Numbered from the stretch's first letter, positions 8,414 to 18,361 are shown. The stretch: DNA of 64,000 bases from Endozoicomonas euniceicola (GCF_025562755.1 NZ_CP103300.1:3535001-3599000), one strand, 5' to 3'. Translations and numbers: made by a program. The notes: generated by a model from the letters alone, not told the origin.

Positions 8414-9772
8414 GGCCTCGGACAGCTTACTGATACCCACGACGTCCAGCCCCGCAATGGGCTTTCTGGGCTTATTAGCAACTGGAACAATGGCTCGCTT
8501 AAAGCCATGCTTGGCAGCTTCTGCCAGTCGTTCCTGACCATTGGCGACCGGGCGGATTTCTCCGGCCAGACCCACTTCACCGAAGGCGATCAAATCCTGT
8601 TGCAGAGGCGTGTCCCGCAGGCTGGAAACCACGGCCAGAAGGCTGGCAAGGTCGGCAGACGTTTCACTGACCTTAACGCCCCCGACGACGTTGATAAACA
8701 CATCCTGGTCACTGGTGAAAATGCCGCCGTGACGGGTAAGAATCGCCAGCAGCATAGCCAGACGATTTTGTTCCAGACCAACAGTTACACGACGGGGGTT
8801 GCCCAGTTGAGATTCAACCACCAGTGCCTGTATTTCAACCAGAAGCGGGCGTGTGCCTTCCCAGAGTACACTGATGATACTGCCGGAAGTGGGTTCAGGG
8901 GTTCGGGACAGAAAGATGGCAGAAGGGTTTTTGACTTCCTTCATGCCGGTTTCCGTCATGGCAAAAATACCCAGTTCATTGACCTGGCCAAAACGGTTTT
9001 TGGTGGCACGCATAATGCGGAAACGGGAGTCGTCGGTATTGCCCAACATTAACTGGGTATCAATGATATGCGACAGTGTCATAGGGCCCGCCAGCGAATT
9101 GTCTTTGGTGACATGCCCGACAAGTAATAGTACGGTTCCGGTCTGTTTAGCAAATCGGGTGAGAAACGCCGCAGACTCTTTTACCTGTGCTACGCCACCG
9201 GGAGCTGCATCCACACCGTTCATAAACATGACCTGAATCGAATCGATAACGATAACACCGGGCTTTTCCTGTTCGGCAACGGCGACAATGTTTTCGGCAC
9301 TGGTTTCAGCCAGCATTTTTAGCCGGTCAGCAGGTAGCCCCAGTCGTTTAGCCCGGGCAGCGATCTGTTGTAATGATTCTTCGCCGGAAACGTAGAGTGC
9401 GTTCATCTCCCGGGCAACATGACAAAGCACTTGTAGCAGGATGGTACTTTTACCTGCACCGGGGTGACCGCCGATCAGAACCGCGCTGCCTTTAACGAAG
9501 CCTCCACCCAGAACCCGGTCAAACTCTGACATGCCGCTGGAAAAACGTGGTGCCTCTGCAACATCCACTTCGCTGAGGGTTTGCAGACCGGACAGGGTAC
9601 CGGCAAAGCCTGCTTTGTTGGCGGCAGCAATTGAAGGTGCGGCGGCAGGGCCAAGGTTAACCTCTTTAAAAGTATTCCAGGCTTTGCATTCGGGACACTG
9701 CCCCTGCCATTTAGCGGATTCGCTGCCACACTCGGTGCAGACGTAGGCCTTGCGGGTTTTTGATTTTGCCAT
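8399..9772 (-). CDS. radA: DNA repair/recombination protein RadA
   Basis: A RecA-like branch-migration helicase involved in recombinational repair. The 457-residue length is typical. Domains in order: an N-terminal zinc finger (CTECG, then CPECKAWN), Walker A GGHPGAGKST, Walker B VIVIDSIQVM, the RadA-specific KNRFG motif, and a C-terminal Lon-protease-like domain. ATG 9772 gives the canonical MAKSKTRKAYVC start. The stop overlaps that of the convergent 4170 gene within a perfect palindrome. The next gene on the same strand upstream ends 90 bases away, so radA may be transcribed with it or from its own promoter in that gap. Confidence 0.97.
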   Translation of the reverse strand: MAKSKTRKAYVCTECGSESAKWQGQCPECKAWNTFKEVNLGPAAAPSIAAANKAGFAGTLSGLQTLSEVDVAEAPRFSSGMSEFDRVLGGGFVKGSAVLIGGHPGAGKSTILLQVLCHVAREMNALYVSGEESLQQIAARAKRLGLPADRLKMLAETSAENIVAVAEQEKPGVIVIDSIQVMFMNGVDAAPGGVAQVKESAAFLTRFAKQTGTVLLLVGHVTKDNSLAGPMTLSHIIDTQLMLGNTDDSRFRIMRATKNRFGQVNELGIFAMTETGMKEVKNPSAIFLSRTPEPTSGSIISVLWEGTRPLLVEIQALVVESQLGNPRRVTVGLEQNRLAMLLAILTRHGGIFTSDQDVFINVVGGVKVSETSADLASLLAVVSSLRDTPLQQDLIAFGEVGLAGEIRPVANGQERLAEAAKHGFKRAIVPVANKPRKPIAGLDVVGISKLSEALEAI

Positions 9773-9861
9773 AAAGGGGTATTTTTCAGATAAAGGCTCA
9801 TAATAACCGTTGCAGGGAGTGGGCGATATTCTTTTCCGCCTATCTTTCCGCTATGTTTTCT

Positions 9862-12800
9862 CTATTGCGGCTGTGGATCTTTTTTCATTTTATTCTTTCG
9901 GGTTCTGGTTTTCTCAAAGGCTTCTTCTATCAGGGTTTTCAGATTGGCTGGTGACTCTGGTTGATGCTCTGTTCCTATTATTTCAAACTCACTGAGCGCA
10001 GGATACTGTCTGATAAGTGATTGAAAGCTGTCACTAAGGTGGTTCAGGGCAAGGCGATTAGCTATGAAGCCATAAGAAAGGAGGAGGGTCAGCCGCTCTT
10101 GTTCATCATCCTCAAGGTTTTTACCTTGTTTTTCTAGCTGATTCTTTAATATAAGAGCGGCTCCCTCGGATACTCTTACATTCAGAGTTGCCTGTCTGAG
10201 CCTTTGTCTGTGTTCAATAATATAAAGAGCGGTTTTTGTAGCCTGAGTGCTAGTGTCCGCATCAGCACGTAGATTGTCCAATACATCAATGGATATACGA
10301 GGAACTTCCTGATAATAGGGAAGAAGCTTCTCATAAACTTCGGTTCGTGTTTCAACATCCATATCAACAGTGTATTTCATATAGGTTTTAATCTGACGCC
10401 ATTGAACCAGATACTCTTCATAGATATATGCTATCAGTTTTTTAATCAGTTCAGAACCGAACTCAGTCTGATGGCCTCGCAGGCGCTTAATGCTGTTGGG
10501 AACTCGCGAACTGTTAGCCAGAATAGCTGTGGCCGCCTTAATGGAGGTTCTATTGTTTAGCCCGGCCTGTGTGAAATTTGACAGCTCCGAAATAAGCATA
10601 TTGAGATTGATATCAATAGACTGGCTATCTTGCTGATACCAGCGATCGGCGAGCTCAGCGCTTCGCTGCCTGATCGTTTCTGGTGATAATTCCAGACCTT
10701 CCAGGTCCAGTGAGCCTCCTTCGATAGAGAATTGACCATCATTGTTGCGGATGGCTATGCGTAACTGACCTGAAATGTCCAGTGTTTCCTCTGCGGGTAA
10801 ATGAATATGTTCAGGGAAATTCTTTTGCGTTGTGCGGGTAAGAGATGGAACAGTAATATCAACTTCGACAACTGTTACTCCGTGTTTAAAGCGGGTAATG
10901 CGAATCGTATTGAAATCTACCCGGGGCGTAATCGTTATGGGATACCTTTCGCCGGTTGCCGTTTGCCAGCCAAGGCCATGTTCCTGTTCCAGAATTCCAG
11001 ACTGTTCAGGTGTTGAAGCTAAGCTATCCTTAATTTCTTGCTTAATCCGATGAAGTTCTGCAACTATCTGGCGAATCCCAAGGGTCACTTCTTCAGGCTG
11101 ATCGTGATTCAGCGATTCAAACGTTATGTTCATTGCCCGACTGTGTAACCGGTTCTGATCCGTACATAGTTGATTCGTGCAGTTTTCTCTGATTCGATTT
11201 TGACTCTCTACACTGTTGATCAGCTGGTAATTTCTGGCCGGTGTCTTGCCGGTGATTGAGGTTTCATGAAAATTCAGCTCCATTGGGTGTAAAAGAGATG
11301 TGTTTCCAATTTGACTCTCGTCAACCGGGATTGGCCAGGTGGTAATTGACTCAATCACTGACGCAACTCTTTTTTCTAACCCTCTCAGAGCTAGAGTGGG
11401 GTTATTGCCCCAGCCGGATTCTATGGCGCGCGGCTTTGCAAATGAATGTGTCTTTATTGTTTTTTTCATCACCTCCCGCTTTTTGCTACGCAGTTCATTA
11501 AGGGCTTCAGAGTTGTTGATCAGCCCTGCTCTATTGAGCAACTCAGCGCCACTACTGACCGATAGAACACTTTTTATCAGATCCTTCAGACTGGTATTGT
11601 CGGGAAGAGGTTTTGAAAAAACAGATGAGAGCATTTCTCTTGCTGCGACTGTAAAGGTCTCTTTTAAATTGACTTTTTTTATAAGGCTGGTAATGGCTCT
11701 AATGTTAGCCTCTGTCGGATTTCGTGCAGACCTGTTGAAAAAGTCTATGGCCCAGAAATAAGCGCTGGAATTTCTGCTTTCATCGACATTGGCGTCTAAT
11801 TCTTTCTGGCTTTCTTTCTGGCTAATATTTTTTGAGAAACCTGCCCCATCTTCACCATCTAAGCTATTGTCTCCATCTGGACTATCTATGCCAGCTGTTT
11901 GTGATTCTGTGTGAAAATTTTGATTACTTCTATCACTATCAGGAGTAGACCAGGTACTGCCGTCAGAAGGTTCCTGATCGTCCAGCTTATCACCTTTTGC
12001 TTTAGGCAGGCGGAGGGTGAGTCTGACGTTGCGGTGCGGGCCGTAGGCGAACAGGGGAACTTCACCGAAGTAGGCTGCAATTCTGGACTCCCAGAATATC
12101 GACCTCAGGCGCCTGTAGTCGTCTACTGACAGGCTCTGAATGGTACCATCGGGCAAGTGTATGTCCACAACCCAGGTGCCGTCCGTGTTCTGCTTCAGGC
12201 TGACCATGGAGCTTTCCGGAATGGTATAGGGCTTGCCCGTATCTGTCAGGATGGATGTTTCTTCGAAGTGACTGGTGAGGGAAATGACTTCTGAATCGAT
12301 TCTGGCCAGTACCGGACACCTGGCCTGCAATGAGTTGTGCAAGATGATGCCGGATGTTGGTGGGTGATCAGGGTCCGGGTAGATTGACACATAGCCTTTC
12401 GGGTCAAGGAAAATCCAGACAAAACCATCCCTGTAAGGAAGTCTTTCTGCTTCAGCAACGTTGAGAGAATGTGGACGGTTAAGTTCCAGTAATAATGGCT
12501 TGCAGGAATGGGAAGGGAGAGAGACTTGTGTTCTGTTTGTTTCTGGCAGAACATCGGGAATCGTGGCATTCGGATGAATATGGATTGGCTGGGAGTCAGG
12601 GGAATCATCGCTGTTGTTGGCGATTGCCTGGTATTGAGGCGCCAGACGCTGCTTACTTACCGGAATGACCAGAATGTGATCGGGTGGATTCTGTTGCCCT
12701 GCTGAAACGCTATCTGTTGAAACACTATCTGTTGAAACACTGTGGGACGAGAAACCATCGTAGTTTATTGTGGTTTTACTGTGCTTATCCGGATAGGGCA

Positions 12801-13101
12801 GATTTAACGACAGTGACTTTTCTGCCAGCCCATCGTCCGTTTGTTTCAGATTATCAATAAATATGACCCAGTCTTTACCCGGCATAAGGCAGGGAAAAGA
12901 ACCAGGCTGGGGCTTGTTTAGCAATGCTGGTTTTAGCAATGCTGGTGTGTGCAATATTGCATCAAAAGGGAGCACCCCTGACAGGTGGCCCTGTGATATT
13001 TGAGCAGGAGCCAGAGATACGGCCAGAGTCAGATATACAAACAGAACCAGAAGAGCTGTCTGACGTTTTATTAGAGCATTGGCCATTTTTGTTGTGAACA
13101 T
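9862..13101 (-). CDS. Large exported protein of unknown function
   Basis: A 1079-residue protein with an N-terminal signal sequence (QTALLVLFVYLTLAVSLAPA, cleavage probably near AQIS). Codon 6 (MANALIKR, 13086) is an equally possible start. I recognise no enzyme motif. Residues about 120-135 contain a short repeat, SVSTDSVSTDSVS, from a 15-base DNA repeat at 12703-12741. A low-complexity acidic/Ser/Asn linker lies at about 375-430, and the C-terminal half is predicted mostly helical with a very charged tail (KTRTRKNKMKKD). Length, export signal and composition resemble the 4170 and 49012-52788 genes, so all three may be secreted effectors. Its promoter should be in the 13102-13319 spacer. Confidence 0.7.
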   Translation of the reverse strand: MFTTKMANALIKRQTALLVLFVYLTLAVSLAPAQISQGHLSGVLPFDAILHTPALLKPALLNKPQPGSFPCLMPGKDWVIFIDNLKQTDDGLAEKSLSLNLPYPDKHSKTTINYDGFSSHSVSTDSVSTDSVSAGQQNPPDHILVIPVSKQRLAPQYQAIANNSDDSPDSQPIHIHPNATIPDVLPETNRTQVSLPSHSCKPLLLELNRPHSLNVAEAERLPYRDGFVWIFLDPKGYVSIYPDPDHPPTSGIILHNSLQARCPVLARIDSEVISLTSHFEETSILTDTGKPYTIPESSMVSLKQNTDGTWVVDIHLPDGTIQSLSVDDYRRLRSIFWESRIAAYFGEVPLFAYGPHRNVRLTLRLPKAKGDKLDDQEPSDGSTWSTPDSDRSNQNFHTESQTAGIDSPDGDNSLDGEDGAGFSKNISQKESQKELDANVDESRNSSAYFWAIDFFNRSARNPTEANIRAITSLIKKVNLKETFTVAAREMLSSVFSKPLPDNTSLKDLIKSVLSVSSGAELLNRAGLINNSEALNELRSKKREVMKKTIKTHSFAKPRAIESGWGNNPTLALRGLEKRVASVIESITTWPIPVDESQIGNTSLLHPMELNFHETSITGKTPARNYQLINSVESQNRIRENCTNQLCTDQNRLHSRAMNITFESLNHDQPEEVTLGIRQIVAELHRIKQEIKDSLASTPEQSGILEQEHGLGWQTATGERYPITITPRVDFNTIRITRFKHGVTVVEVDITVPSLTRTTQKNFPEHIHLPAEETLDISGQLRIAIRNNDGQFSIEGGSLDLEGLELSPETIRQRSAELADRWYQQDSQSIDINLNMLISELSNFTQAGLNNRTSIKAATAILANSSRVPNSIKRLRGHQTEFGSELIKKLIAYIYEEYLVQWRQIKTYMKYTVDMDVETRTEVYEKLLPYYQEVPRISIDVLDNLRADADTSTQATKTALYIIEHRQRLRQATLNVRVSEGAALILKNQLEKQGKNLEDDEQERLTLLLSYGFIANRLALNHLSDSFQSLIRQYPALSEFEIIGTEHQPESPANLKTLIEEAFEKTRTRKNKMKKDPQPQ

Positions 13102-13246
13102 GTGACGTACAATGGATTGATAGCTAAAAAGCTGATCTTTATTAGAAAGTTGTAGAGGGAATCCTAGACCAGATTTTAGAAAACTCTCAGAAATATCTGA
13201 TTTGATATTGAATAATTTCTATTCAATAGAGTCAGGCTTTTCACAT

Positions 13247-13275
13247 CACCCTGTTATTGCATTATTTGCAGGGTG
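13247..13275. terminator. Hairpin downstream of the murQ-like gene
   Basis: CACCCTG (13247-13253) and CAGGGTG (13269-13275) form a 7-bp stem with a 15-base loop, 45 bases beyond the murQ-like stop at 13320 and 146 bases before the 13101 gene. There is no T tract on the minus strand, so this is only a possible terminator. Confidence 0.3.
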
Positions 13276-13319
13276 GATTTATATAGTCACTGTCGTTTAT
13301 TGAGCTGACAAATGAAAAA

Positions 13320-14087
13320 CTATTGAGGCTTGGATGATTTTTTTATTTCAGCCCGATATGTCATCGCAGCAGCCGTAGATTTGAAAATAGTCAGTAATAC
13401 TTTGGCAGCTATAAGTGTAATTCCTTCTATTTTGGCAAGATTAACGGCTTGCCTGGCCACCAGCTTTTCATTTGACGCCTGCATATGCGACATCCTGTTA
13501 CCAGCGACTCTTCCATATTGAATCATGGCCGCCGTTGTCAACATGTTCAGAGCCTGCTTGATTGCCGTTCCCGCCAGTACTTCGTATTCTGTGGGGTTTT
13601 CTGAATCCGGCAATAAAATCACTACAGACTGGTGATCCCTTTTTTCAGACTTCCTCTGAACCGTGATGGAAGCTGTTGCTATGCCTTCTGCCTTTGCTCT
13701 GGTCAAACCATTCTGTACGTACTCTGGAATACCCGCTATGCCAACGCCAACCACGATATCATTACTGCTAACGCCTTGTGACTGAAGGTCTTTCCAGGCA
13801 TCGGCCTGTTCTTTTTGTGCTGTGGTGAGCGTGCGTCTGAGCGCCTCGCGGCCGCCTTCAATCAGCCCGGTGACGGTGGTAGATTCAACGCCAAATGTTG
13901 GGGGACATTCAGAGGCATCAATTACGGCCAGTCGACCGGATAAGTCCACGCCAAGATAAATAAGGCGTCCGCCATTCTTTATGACAGGGAGCACCTCTCT
14001 TACCAGTGCTTCAAGCTGTGGCAATGCGTCAGAAAATGCATTGGTAATTTCAGCGCTGCTTTTGATAAACCTCTTTAGGAGCGCATG
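13320..14087 (-). pseudogene. 5'-truncated murQ-like SIS-domain gene
   Basis: The product resembles N-acetylmuramic acid 6-phosphate etherase (peptidoglycan recycling): GGRLIYLG, SGRLAVIDASECPPTFGV with the family's catalytic-type Glu, then LNMLTTAAMIQYGRV and QASNEKLV. The family is about 300 residues. Here homology extends upstream of the TTG at 14024 into HALLKRFIKSSAEITNAF (to about 14087), but that stretch has no ATG or GTG and the frame meets TAG at 14103-14105. The first 45-50 residues are therefore gone, exactly where a tnpB remnant and its end hairpin begin. The usual STRLKAGTA substrate loop is also shortened to AGTAIKQA and the SGRTP loop is altered. I read it as a pseudogene; a divergent short SIS protein started at TTG 14024 is the alternative. 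Confidence 0.7.
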
Positions 14088-14098
14088 TGACTGCTCCC

Positions 14099-14112
14099 CA
14101 CCCTATCGGGTG
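14099..14112. repeat. Small hairpin at the end of the tnpB remnant
   Basis: CACCC (14099-14103), loop TATC, GGGTG (14108-14112). Short stem-loops of this kind mark the ends of IS200/IS605-type elements. Its place between the tnpB stop (14127) and the truncated murQ frame suggests it is the element's right end and thus the insertion boundary. Confidence 0.45.
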
Positions 14113-14126
14113 AGGCTTCTGATTTC

Positions 14127-14348
14127 TTAGGCAGCAACCGACAGTCTGCCGGATTTACGCAAGCCTCCATCAGCAGAAACGGACAGTCCTTCCGCCTTTA
14201 ATTTCAATATGCCTTGCTTCTTGATATTGCGAGCTGCATTAATATCCCGGTCATGGATAGCACCACAGCTACACTCCCATGATCGGATTCTCAATGGCAT
14301 TTTTTCCTGCGCGGCGTTCACGCCCGCTGCTTCTCCGGTGGCTGGCAT
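14127..14348 (-). pseudogene. tnpB C-terminal fragment (IS200/IS605 family)
   Basis: The last part of a TnpB/OrfB protein, the RNA-guided nuclease of IS200/IS605 elements. The visible zinc-ribbon/RuvC-III end is RIRSWECSCGAIHDRDINAARNI, which is the standard family C-terminus. The first cysteine pair and the remaining roughly 300 residues are absent upstream, so this is a decayed copy. The first 16 or so residues of the frame (MPATGEAAGVN) do not look like TnpB and may be unrelated sequence. It lies on the same strand as the truncated murQ gene and probably caused that truncation. Confidence 0.8.
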
Positions 14349-14765
14349 TGCCGGACTGGGTGCGCTTGCGCGGCGGGAAGGCCGGAGAGACGCTCTTCAG
14401 TCACAGACTCAGTACTGGCTGTTTCTCTGATAATATGCGCGTGGGGATAGAGCTGCCTGATAACGGTTTCCGGGGGCCGGTTTATCGGCTTCTCAAGAAG
14501 CGCCTGAAAAGCCCCGGGAATACGCTCACGAAGGTGTTCGGCAGGAAATCTCTGTTTCAGTATTCCTCTGCTTTCAATGGAATCGGCCTGCAGACAATCG
14601 TGGCAACGACAGGGACCGTTGTCCGGCATGAGTGATTGAGAGCAGGCGAGTATAGACTACGAGTTAAAAAAGGACTCAAATGTACTGAAGCTGGTTTGAA
14701 TTACGTGCATCGTGAGTCTTTCTCTGATATTAAAGGCAACACATTTATAGATACTCCCAGTAAAC
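14349..14765. other. Spacer without a convincing gene
   Basis: Between the tnpB fragment and the Rrf2 regulator. A 103-codon minus-strand frame (14318-14629, starting MPDNGPCRCHDC) is open but overlaps the tnpB fragment in another frame and shows no family I know. The final 120 bases are AT-rich and must hold the promoter of the regulator at 14766; I see no clear -35/-10 pair. Confidence 0.4.
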
Positions 14766-15221
14766 ATGAGATTGACTAAACACACTGACTTTGCCCTTCG
14801 GATTCTTGTTTATTCTGCAATGGAAGCAGGGGAGGGGCGCCTGTTGTCCGTTCAGGAAGTGACGGATGCCTTTGAGGTGCCACGTACTCATGTGATGAAA
14901 ATTGTACAGAAGCTGGGGCAGCTGGGTTATCTGCAAACGTTCAGGGGCAAAGGTGGCGGTTTTCGTCTGGGCATGCAGCCGGAAGACATTAACCTTGCTG
15001 AAGTGGTTAAAGCGATGGAGTCCAGCATTACCCTGGTTGAGTGCGAGGAGATCGCCTGTCGTGACTGTTCCACCTGCCAGCTGAAAGCTATTATGAATCA
15101 GGCCATGGCTGCCTTTTTCAATGTGCTGGCGCAATACTCACTGGCCGATGCCCTGGATAAGAAAAATGGCCTGCTGACTCATTTGTCTTTCAGCAGGTGC
15201 AGCAACATTTGTACGGGATGA
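14766..15221 (+). CDS. Rrf2-family iron-sulfur regulator, NsrR-like
   Basis: A DNA-binding repressor of 151 residues. The winged helix is typical of the family: MRLTKHTDFALRILVYSA, then VPRTHVMKIVQKLGQLGYLQTFRGKGGGFRLG. The cluster-binding region contains C-E-E-I-A-C-R-D-C-S-T-C, close to the three-cysteine pattern of NsrR, which senses nitric oxide through an Fe-S cluster. NsrR is therefore the best match, but IscR and other Rrf2 sensors are not excluded. The last 43 bases overlap the 3' end of the convergent ydiJ gene. No obvious target gene (hmp, norVW) is adjacent in the window. Confidence 0.85.
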   Translation: MRLTKHTDFALRILVYSAMEAGEGRLLSVQEVTDAFEVPRTHVMKIVQKLGQLGYLQTFRGKGGGFRLGMQPEDINLAEVVKAMESSITLVECEEIACRDCSTCQLKAIMNQAMAAFFNVLAQYSLADALDKKNGLLTHLSFSRCSNICTG

Positions 15222-18214
15222 AGGATGCGAGCGTCGCTCAGGCGCTTGGCCTGACTGCGACAGGAGTAGCCCGTTGCCACCAGCCTGCCCTGATTTTCAG
15301 GCTTTTCGACCACTGACTGCCAGCTGAGTTCATAAGCTTTGCGGGAAACGGCCTGGTTCCGGGTCTCATGACCGTAAATGCCTGCCATACCACAGCAGCC
15401 CGTTGGCTGGTAAGTCAGCTTCAGGCCGCAGGCTTTGTACAATGCCTGCCACTGTGAGGGAGTGGCGGGGACATTGGTGGTTTCGGTGCAATGCCCCAGC
15501 AGAATGTAGTCGCCTTCCAGCCCAAGGTTCAGTGCGGCAATCCGCTCAGTTTCTCTGGCAAACCACTCAGACAGCAGCAACACCTCTGGCGTGTTATCCC
15601 CCATCACTTCCAGGTACTCGTCACGATAGGTGAGAGCAACAGCTGCGTCGATGCCCATCAGGCTGACGCCGGATTCAGCCAGCTGTTTCAGTTCCTTGCC
15701 GTTGGTTCGGGCTACTTTTTCAAACCTGCCCAGGTAACCATAAACATGCAGAACCTTACCATTAGGCTGGAAGGGCGTTACCAGGGGGCGATAGCCCAAC
15801 CTGACCAGCAGTTCAACCAGTTCCGTCAGTACCGGGGTTTCAAAGAAACTGGTGAAAGCGTCCTGCACGATAATCACTGTCCGCTGTCGTTCTTCTTCGG
15901 GTAAAGAGTCCAGTAACTGTGGTGTGGCAACCGAAGCGCCTGAACGACAACAGTCATTCAGCGGTGAGGTGCTGGTGATGGCAGGAAGATCCTGAAGCCC
16001 AATGGTTTTACTGGTCACCCAGTTAGCCAGTTGTGACCGGGCAGCAACGTTATAAACCGGTTTGACTTTTGCCAGGGCTGGCAGTATGGGTTCCAGCAGT
16101 CCGGCGATATGATGTTTCAAAGGTCTTGGGTAGCGGCTGTGGTAAAGCTCAAAGTAGCGGGAGCGCAGGTCGGGTATGTTGACCTGGATCGGGCATTGCC
16201 CGGCACAGGACTTACAGCTCATGCAGTTGTCCATTGCCCTGTAGACTTCATGGCTGAAATCTTCTTTGCCTCTGAGTTTATCGACGGTATTGCGGGCTTT
16301 GTCCATGGCGTTATAAAACAGTCCGCCGTGGCGTACCTTCTGGATTTCTTCGGCGATATTAGTGCCTGTCGCGCTTTGCAGGCGCAGCCACTCCCTGACC
16401 AGGCCGGACCTCCCTTTAGGTGACTGGGTTCTGTCGTACGTGGCCTTCCAGGTCGGACACATGGCGCTGTTTGGGTTGTAGTTAAAACAGGCACCGTTAC
16501 CGTTGCAATACATGCCGCTGGTGAACGCTTCAAAGGCTTTGCGCTCAATGGTGCTGTCCAGCTCCCCACGGGTTTGAACACCGTCAATCTTCAGCAGCTC
16601 CTGATGACCAGGCGTCGCAATTTTGCCGGGGTTCAGCTGATTATGAGGGTCAAAGGCGTTTTTGATGTGTTGCAGAACCGGGTAAAGGTCGGCAAAGAAA
16701 GCCGGAGAGTATTCAGAACGAACCCCTTTACCGTGTTCCCCCCAGAGTACCCCACCATGAGATTGCGCCAGTTGTGCCACTTCATCGCTGATTGAGCGCA
16801 CCAGCATGGCCTGCTGCGGGTCTTTCATATCGATGGCAGGCCGTACATGCAGGACGCCGGCATCCACATGACCAAACATGCCATACGTCAGTTGATGTTT
16901 ATCAAGCAGCGCTCTGAACTGCTGGATAAAAACGGCCAGATGTTCCGGAGGTACGGCAACGTCTTCCACAAAAGGTATCGGACGTGCGTCGCCTTCCATA
17001 TTGCCCAGCAACCCAACAGACTGCTTACGCATCGCCCAGATTTTCTTAACGTTAGCCGTTCCCATCACGATCTGATGACCAGAGCGTTTAATGGCAGAGC
17101 TTTTATTCAGTTCCGTCACCAGGCGGGCGATGCCGTCGTTTAATTCATCCTCATTGTCACCGGTAAACTCGACAAAGTTAATGCCATCAATCGCTTCGCT
17201 GTTCTGGGGAAAGAAATCCTTAACGCTTTCCCAGATGCTGTCGGCTTTGGCTAACCCCAGCACTCTGGAGTCAATGGTTTCAACGGAGCAGGGTCTGGCT
17301 GCCATCAGGGTCTGAGCATCTTGCAATGATTCCTGAAAGCTTTGGTAAAAGACCAGAACCAGGGCAGACGTTGCAGGAATTGGCAGCAGATTAACCTTGA
17401 TTTCGCTAACCATCGCCAGAGTGCCTTCGGAGCCACACAAGATGGCATTCAGGTTAAAGTCGCCCTGTTTATTACGGATATTGGCCAGATCATAGCCGGT
17501 CAGGTTGCGATTCAGCTTCGGGAATATGTCGTCTACCTGTTGCTTATGGTCGTCGTATGCCTGGCGAACCGTCTGGTGAATCCTGCCGATATTGTCTTCA
17601 CGCTGACATAGCTGATTCAGTCCATCATCGTTGATGGCGGATGACTTCCAGACGGTGCCATCCGCCAGTACTGAAGTCAGCTCCAGTACATGGTGCCGGG
17701 TCTTGCCATACACCACCGAACCCTGCCCGCTGGCATCGGTGTTGACCATGCCGCCAACGGTGGCGCGGTTGCTGGTGGACAGTTCTGGCGCAAAGAACAG
17801 GCCTTCTTTCGCGGCCAGTTCATTCAGGTAATCTTTCACTGTACCGGCCTGAACCCTTGCCCAACGCTCTTTAGCATTGATTTCCAGCACCTGGTTCATA
17901 TAGCGGCTGGTATCCACCATAAAACCGGTGGTTAAAGACTGGCCATTGGTCCCTGTACCGCCTCCTCTTGGCGATAAAACAATCTGCTGAAATTCCGGGC
18001 GGGCGGCCTGGGTCAGGATGGTACTCAGGTCATCGGTAGAACGGGGATAAAAAATGCCTTCCGGCACTAACTGGTAAATGGAGTTGTCTGTTGCCAGTAC
18101 AGTGCGGTCAGCGTAGCCCAACTCGATATCGCCCAGAAAACCGGCGAACTGCACAGCCTCTGCATAAGTTTGATACAGGGTGTTTGTTGTTTTGTTGTCC
18201 AGCTTACTGATCAC
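15179..18214 (-). CDS. ydiJ: FAD-linked oxidase with 4Fe-4S domain, YdiJ type
   Basis: A 1011-residue flavin/iron-sulfur dehydrogenase. The E. coli homologue, of nearly the same length, oxidises D-2-hydroxyglutarate. Domains in order: N-terminal FAD-binding PCMH fold (LSPRGGGTGTNGQSL, ATVGGMVNTDASGQGS); FAD-linked oxidase C-terminal domain ending LNPGKI; a 4Fe-4S region with C-M-S-C-K-S-C-A-G-Q-C-P near residue 665; and a C-terminal Cys-rich CCG-type domain (HCTETT, TGCCGMAG). It probably passes electrons to the quinone pool from the cytosolic side. The gene is monocistronic, convergent with the Rrf2 regulator and overlapping it by 43 bases, so one transcript may be antisense to the other's end. 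Confidence 0.93.
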   Translation of the reverse strand: MISKLDNKTTNTLYQTYAEAVQFAGFLGDIELGYADRTVLATDNSIYQLVPEGIFYPRSTDDLSTILTQAARPEFQQIVLSPRGGGTGTNGQSLTTGFMVDTSRYMNQVLEINAKERWARVQAGTVKDYLNELAAKEGLFFAPELSTSNRATVGGMVNTDASGQGSVVYGKTRHHVLELTSVLADGTVWKSSAINDDGLNQLCQREDNIGRIHQTVRQAYDDHKQQVDDIFPKLNRNLTGYDLANIRNKQGDFNLNAILCGSEGTLAMVSEIKVNLLPIPATSALVLVFYQSFQESLQDAQTLMAARPCSVETIDSRVLGLAKADSIWESVKDFFPQNSEAIDGINFVEFTGDNEDELNDGIARLVTELNKSSAIKRSGHQIVMGTANVKKIWAMRKQSVGLLGNMEGDARPIPFVEDVAVPPEHLAVFIQQFRALLDKHQLTYGMFGHVDAGVLHVRPAIDMKDPQQAMLVRSISDEVAQLAQSHGGVLWGEHGKGVRSEYSPAFFADLYPVLQHIKNAFDPHNQLNPGKIATPGHQELLKIDGVQTRGELDSTIERKAFEAFTSGMYCNGNGACFNYNPNSAMCPTWKATYDRTQSPKGRSGLVREWLRLQSATGTNIAEEIQKVRHGGLFYNAMDKARNTVDKLRGKEDFSHEVYRAMDNCMSCKSCAGQCPIQVNIPDLRSRYFELYHSRYPRPLKHHIAGLLEPILPALAKVKPVYNVAARSQLANWVTSKTIGLQDLPAITSTSPLNDCCRSGASVATPQLLDSLPEEERQRTVIIVQDAFTSFFETPVLTELVELLVRLGYRPLVTPFQPNGKVLHVYGYLGRFEKVARTNGKELKQLAESGVSLMGIDAAVALTYRDEYLEVMGDNTPEVLLLSEWFARETERIAALNLGLEGDYILLGHCTETTNVPATPSQWQALYKACGLKLTYQPTGCCGMAGIYGHETRNQAVSRKAYELSWQSVVEKPENQGRLVATGYSCRSQAKRLSDARILHPVQMLLHLLKDK

Positions 18215-18361
18215 AGCCCTCTCCAGATTTGCCTTTCGTGCAGTATTTTAAGTGTTAATACGGTGTCTTTGCAGTATAAGTTTGCCAGCGGGCTGTTTTT
18301 TTAGAGTGTATTTCTGAAAAAGAGCATAATGGCGTCATTCTGACAGCGGTTAATACTGGTT

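Noticed and set aside
14318..14629. 103-codon minus-strand frame with CRCHDC near its start
   Set aside because: Overlaps the tnpB fragment in another frame, has no recognisable family, and its C-terminal half is the shadow of that fragment.
18328..18358. CATTCTGACAGCGGTTAATAC before the 18362 gene resembles part of the 19752 family (20191-20216)
   Set aside because: Only about 20 of 21 bases match, which is not far from chance in a window this size; no further family sequence around it.
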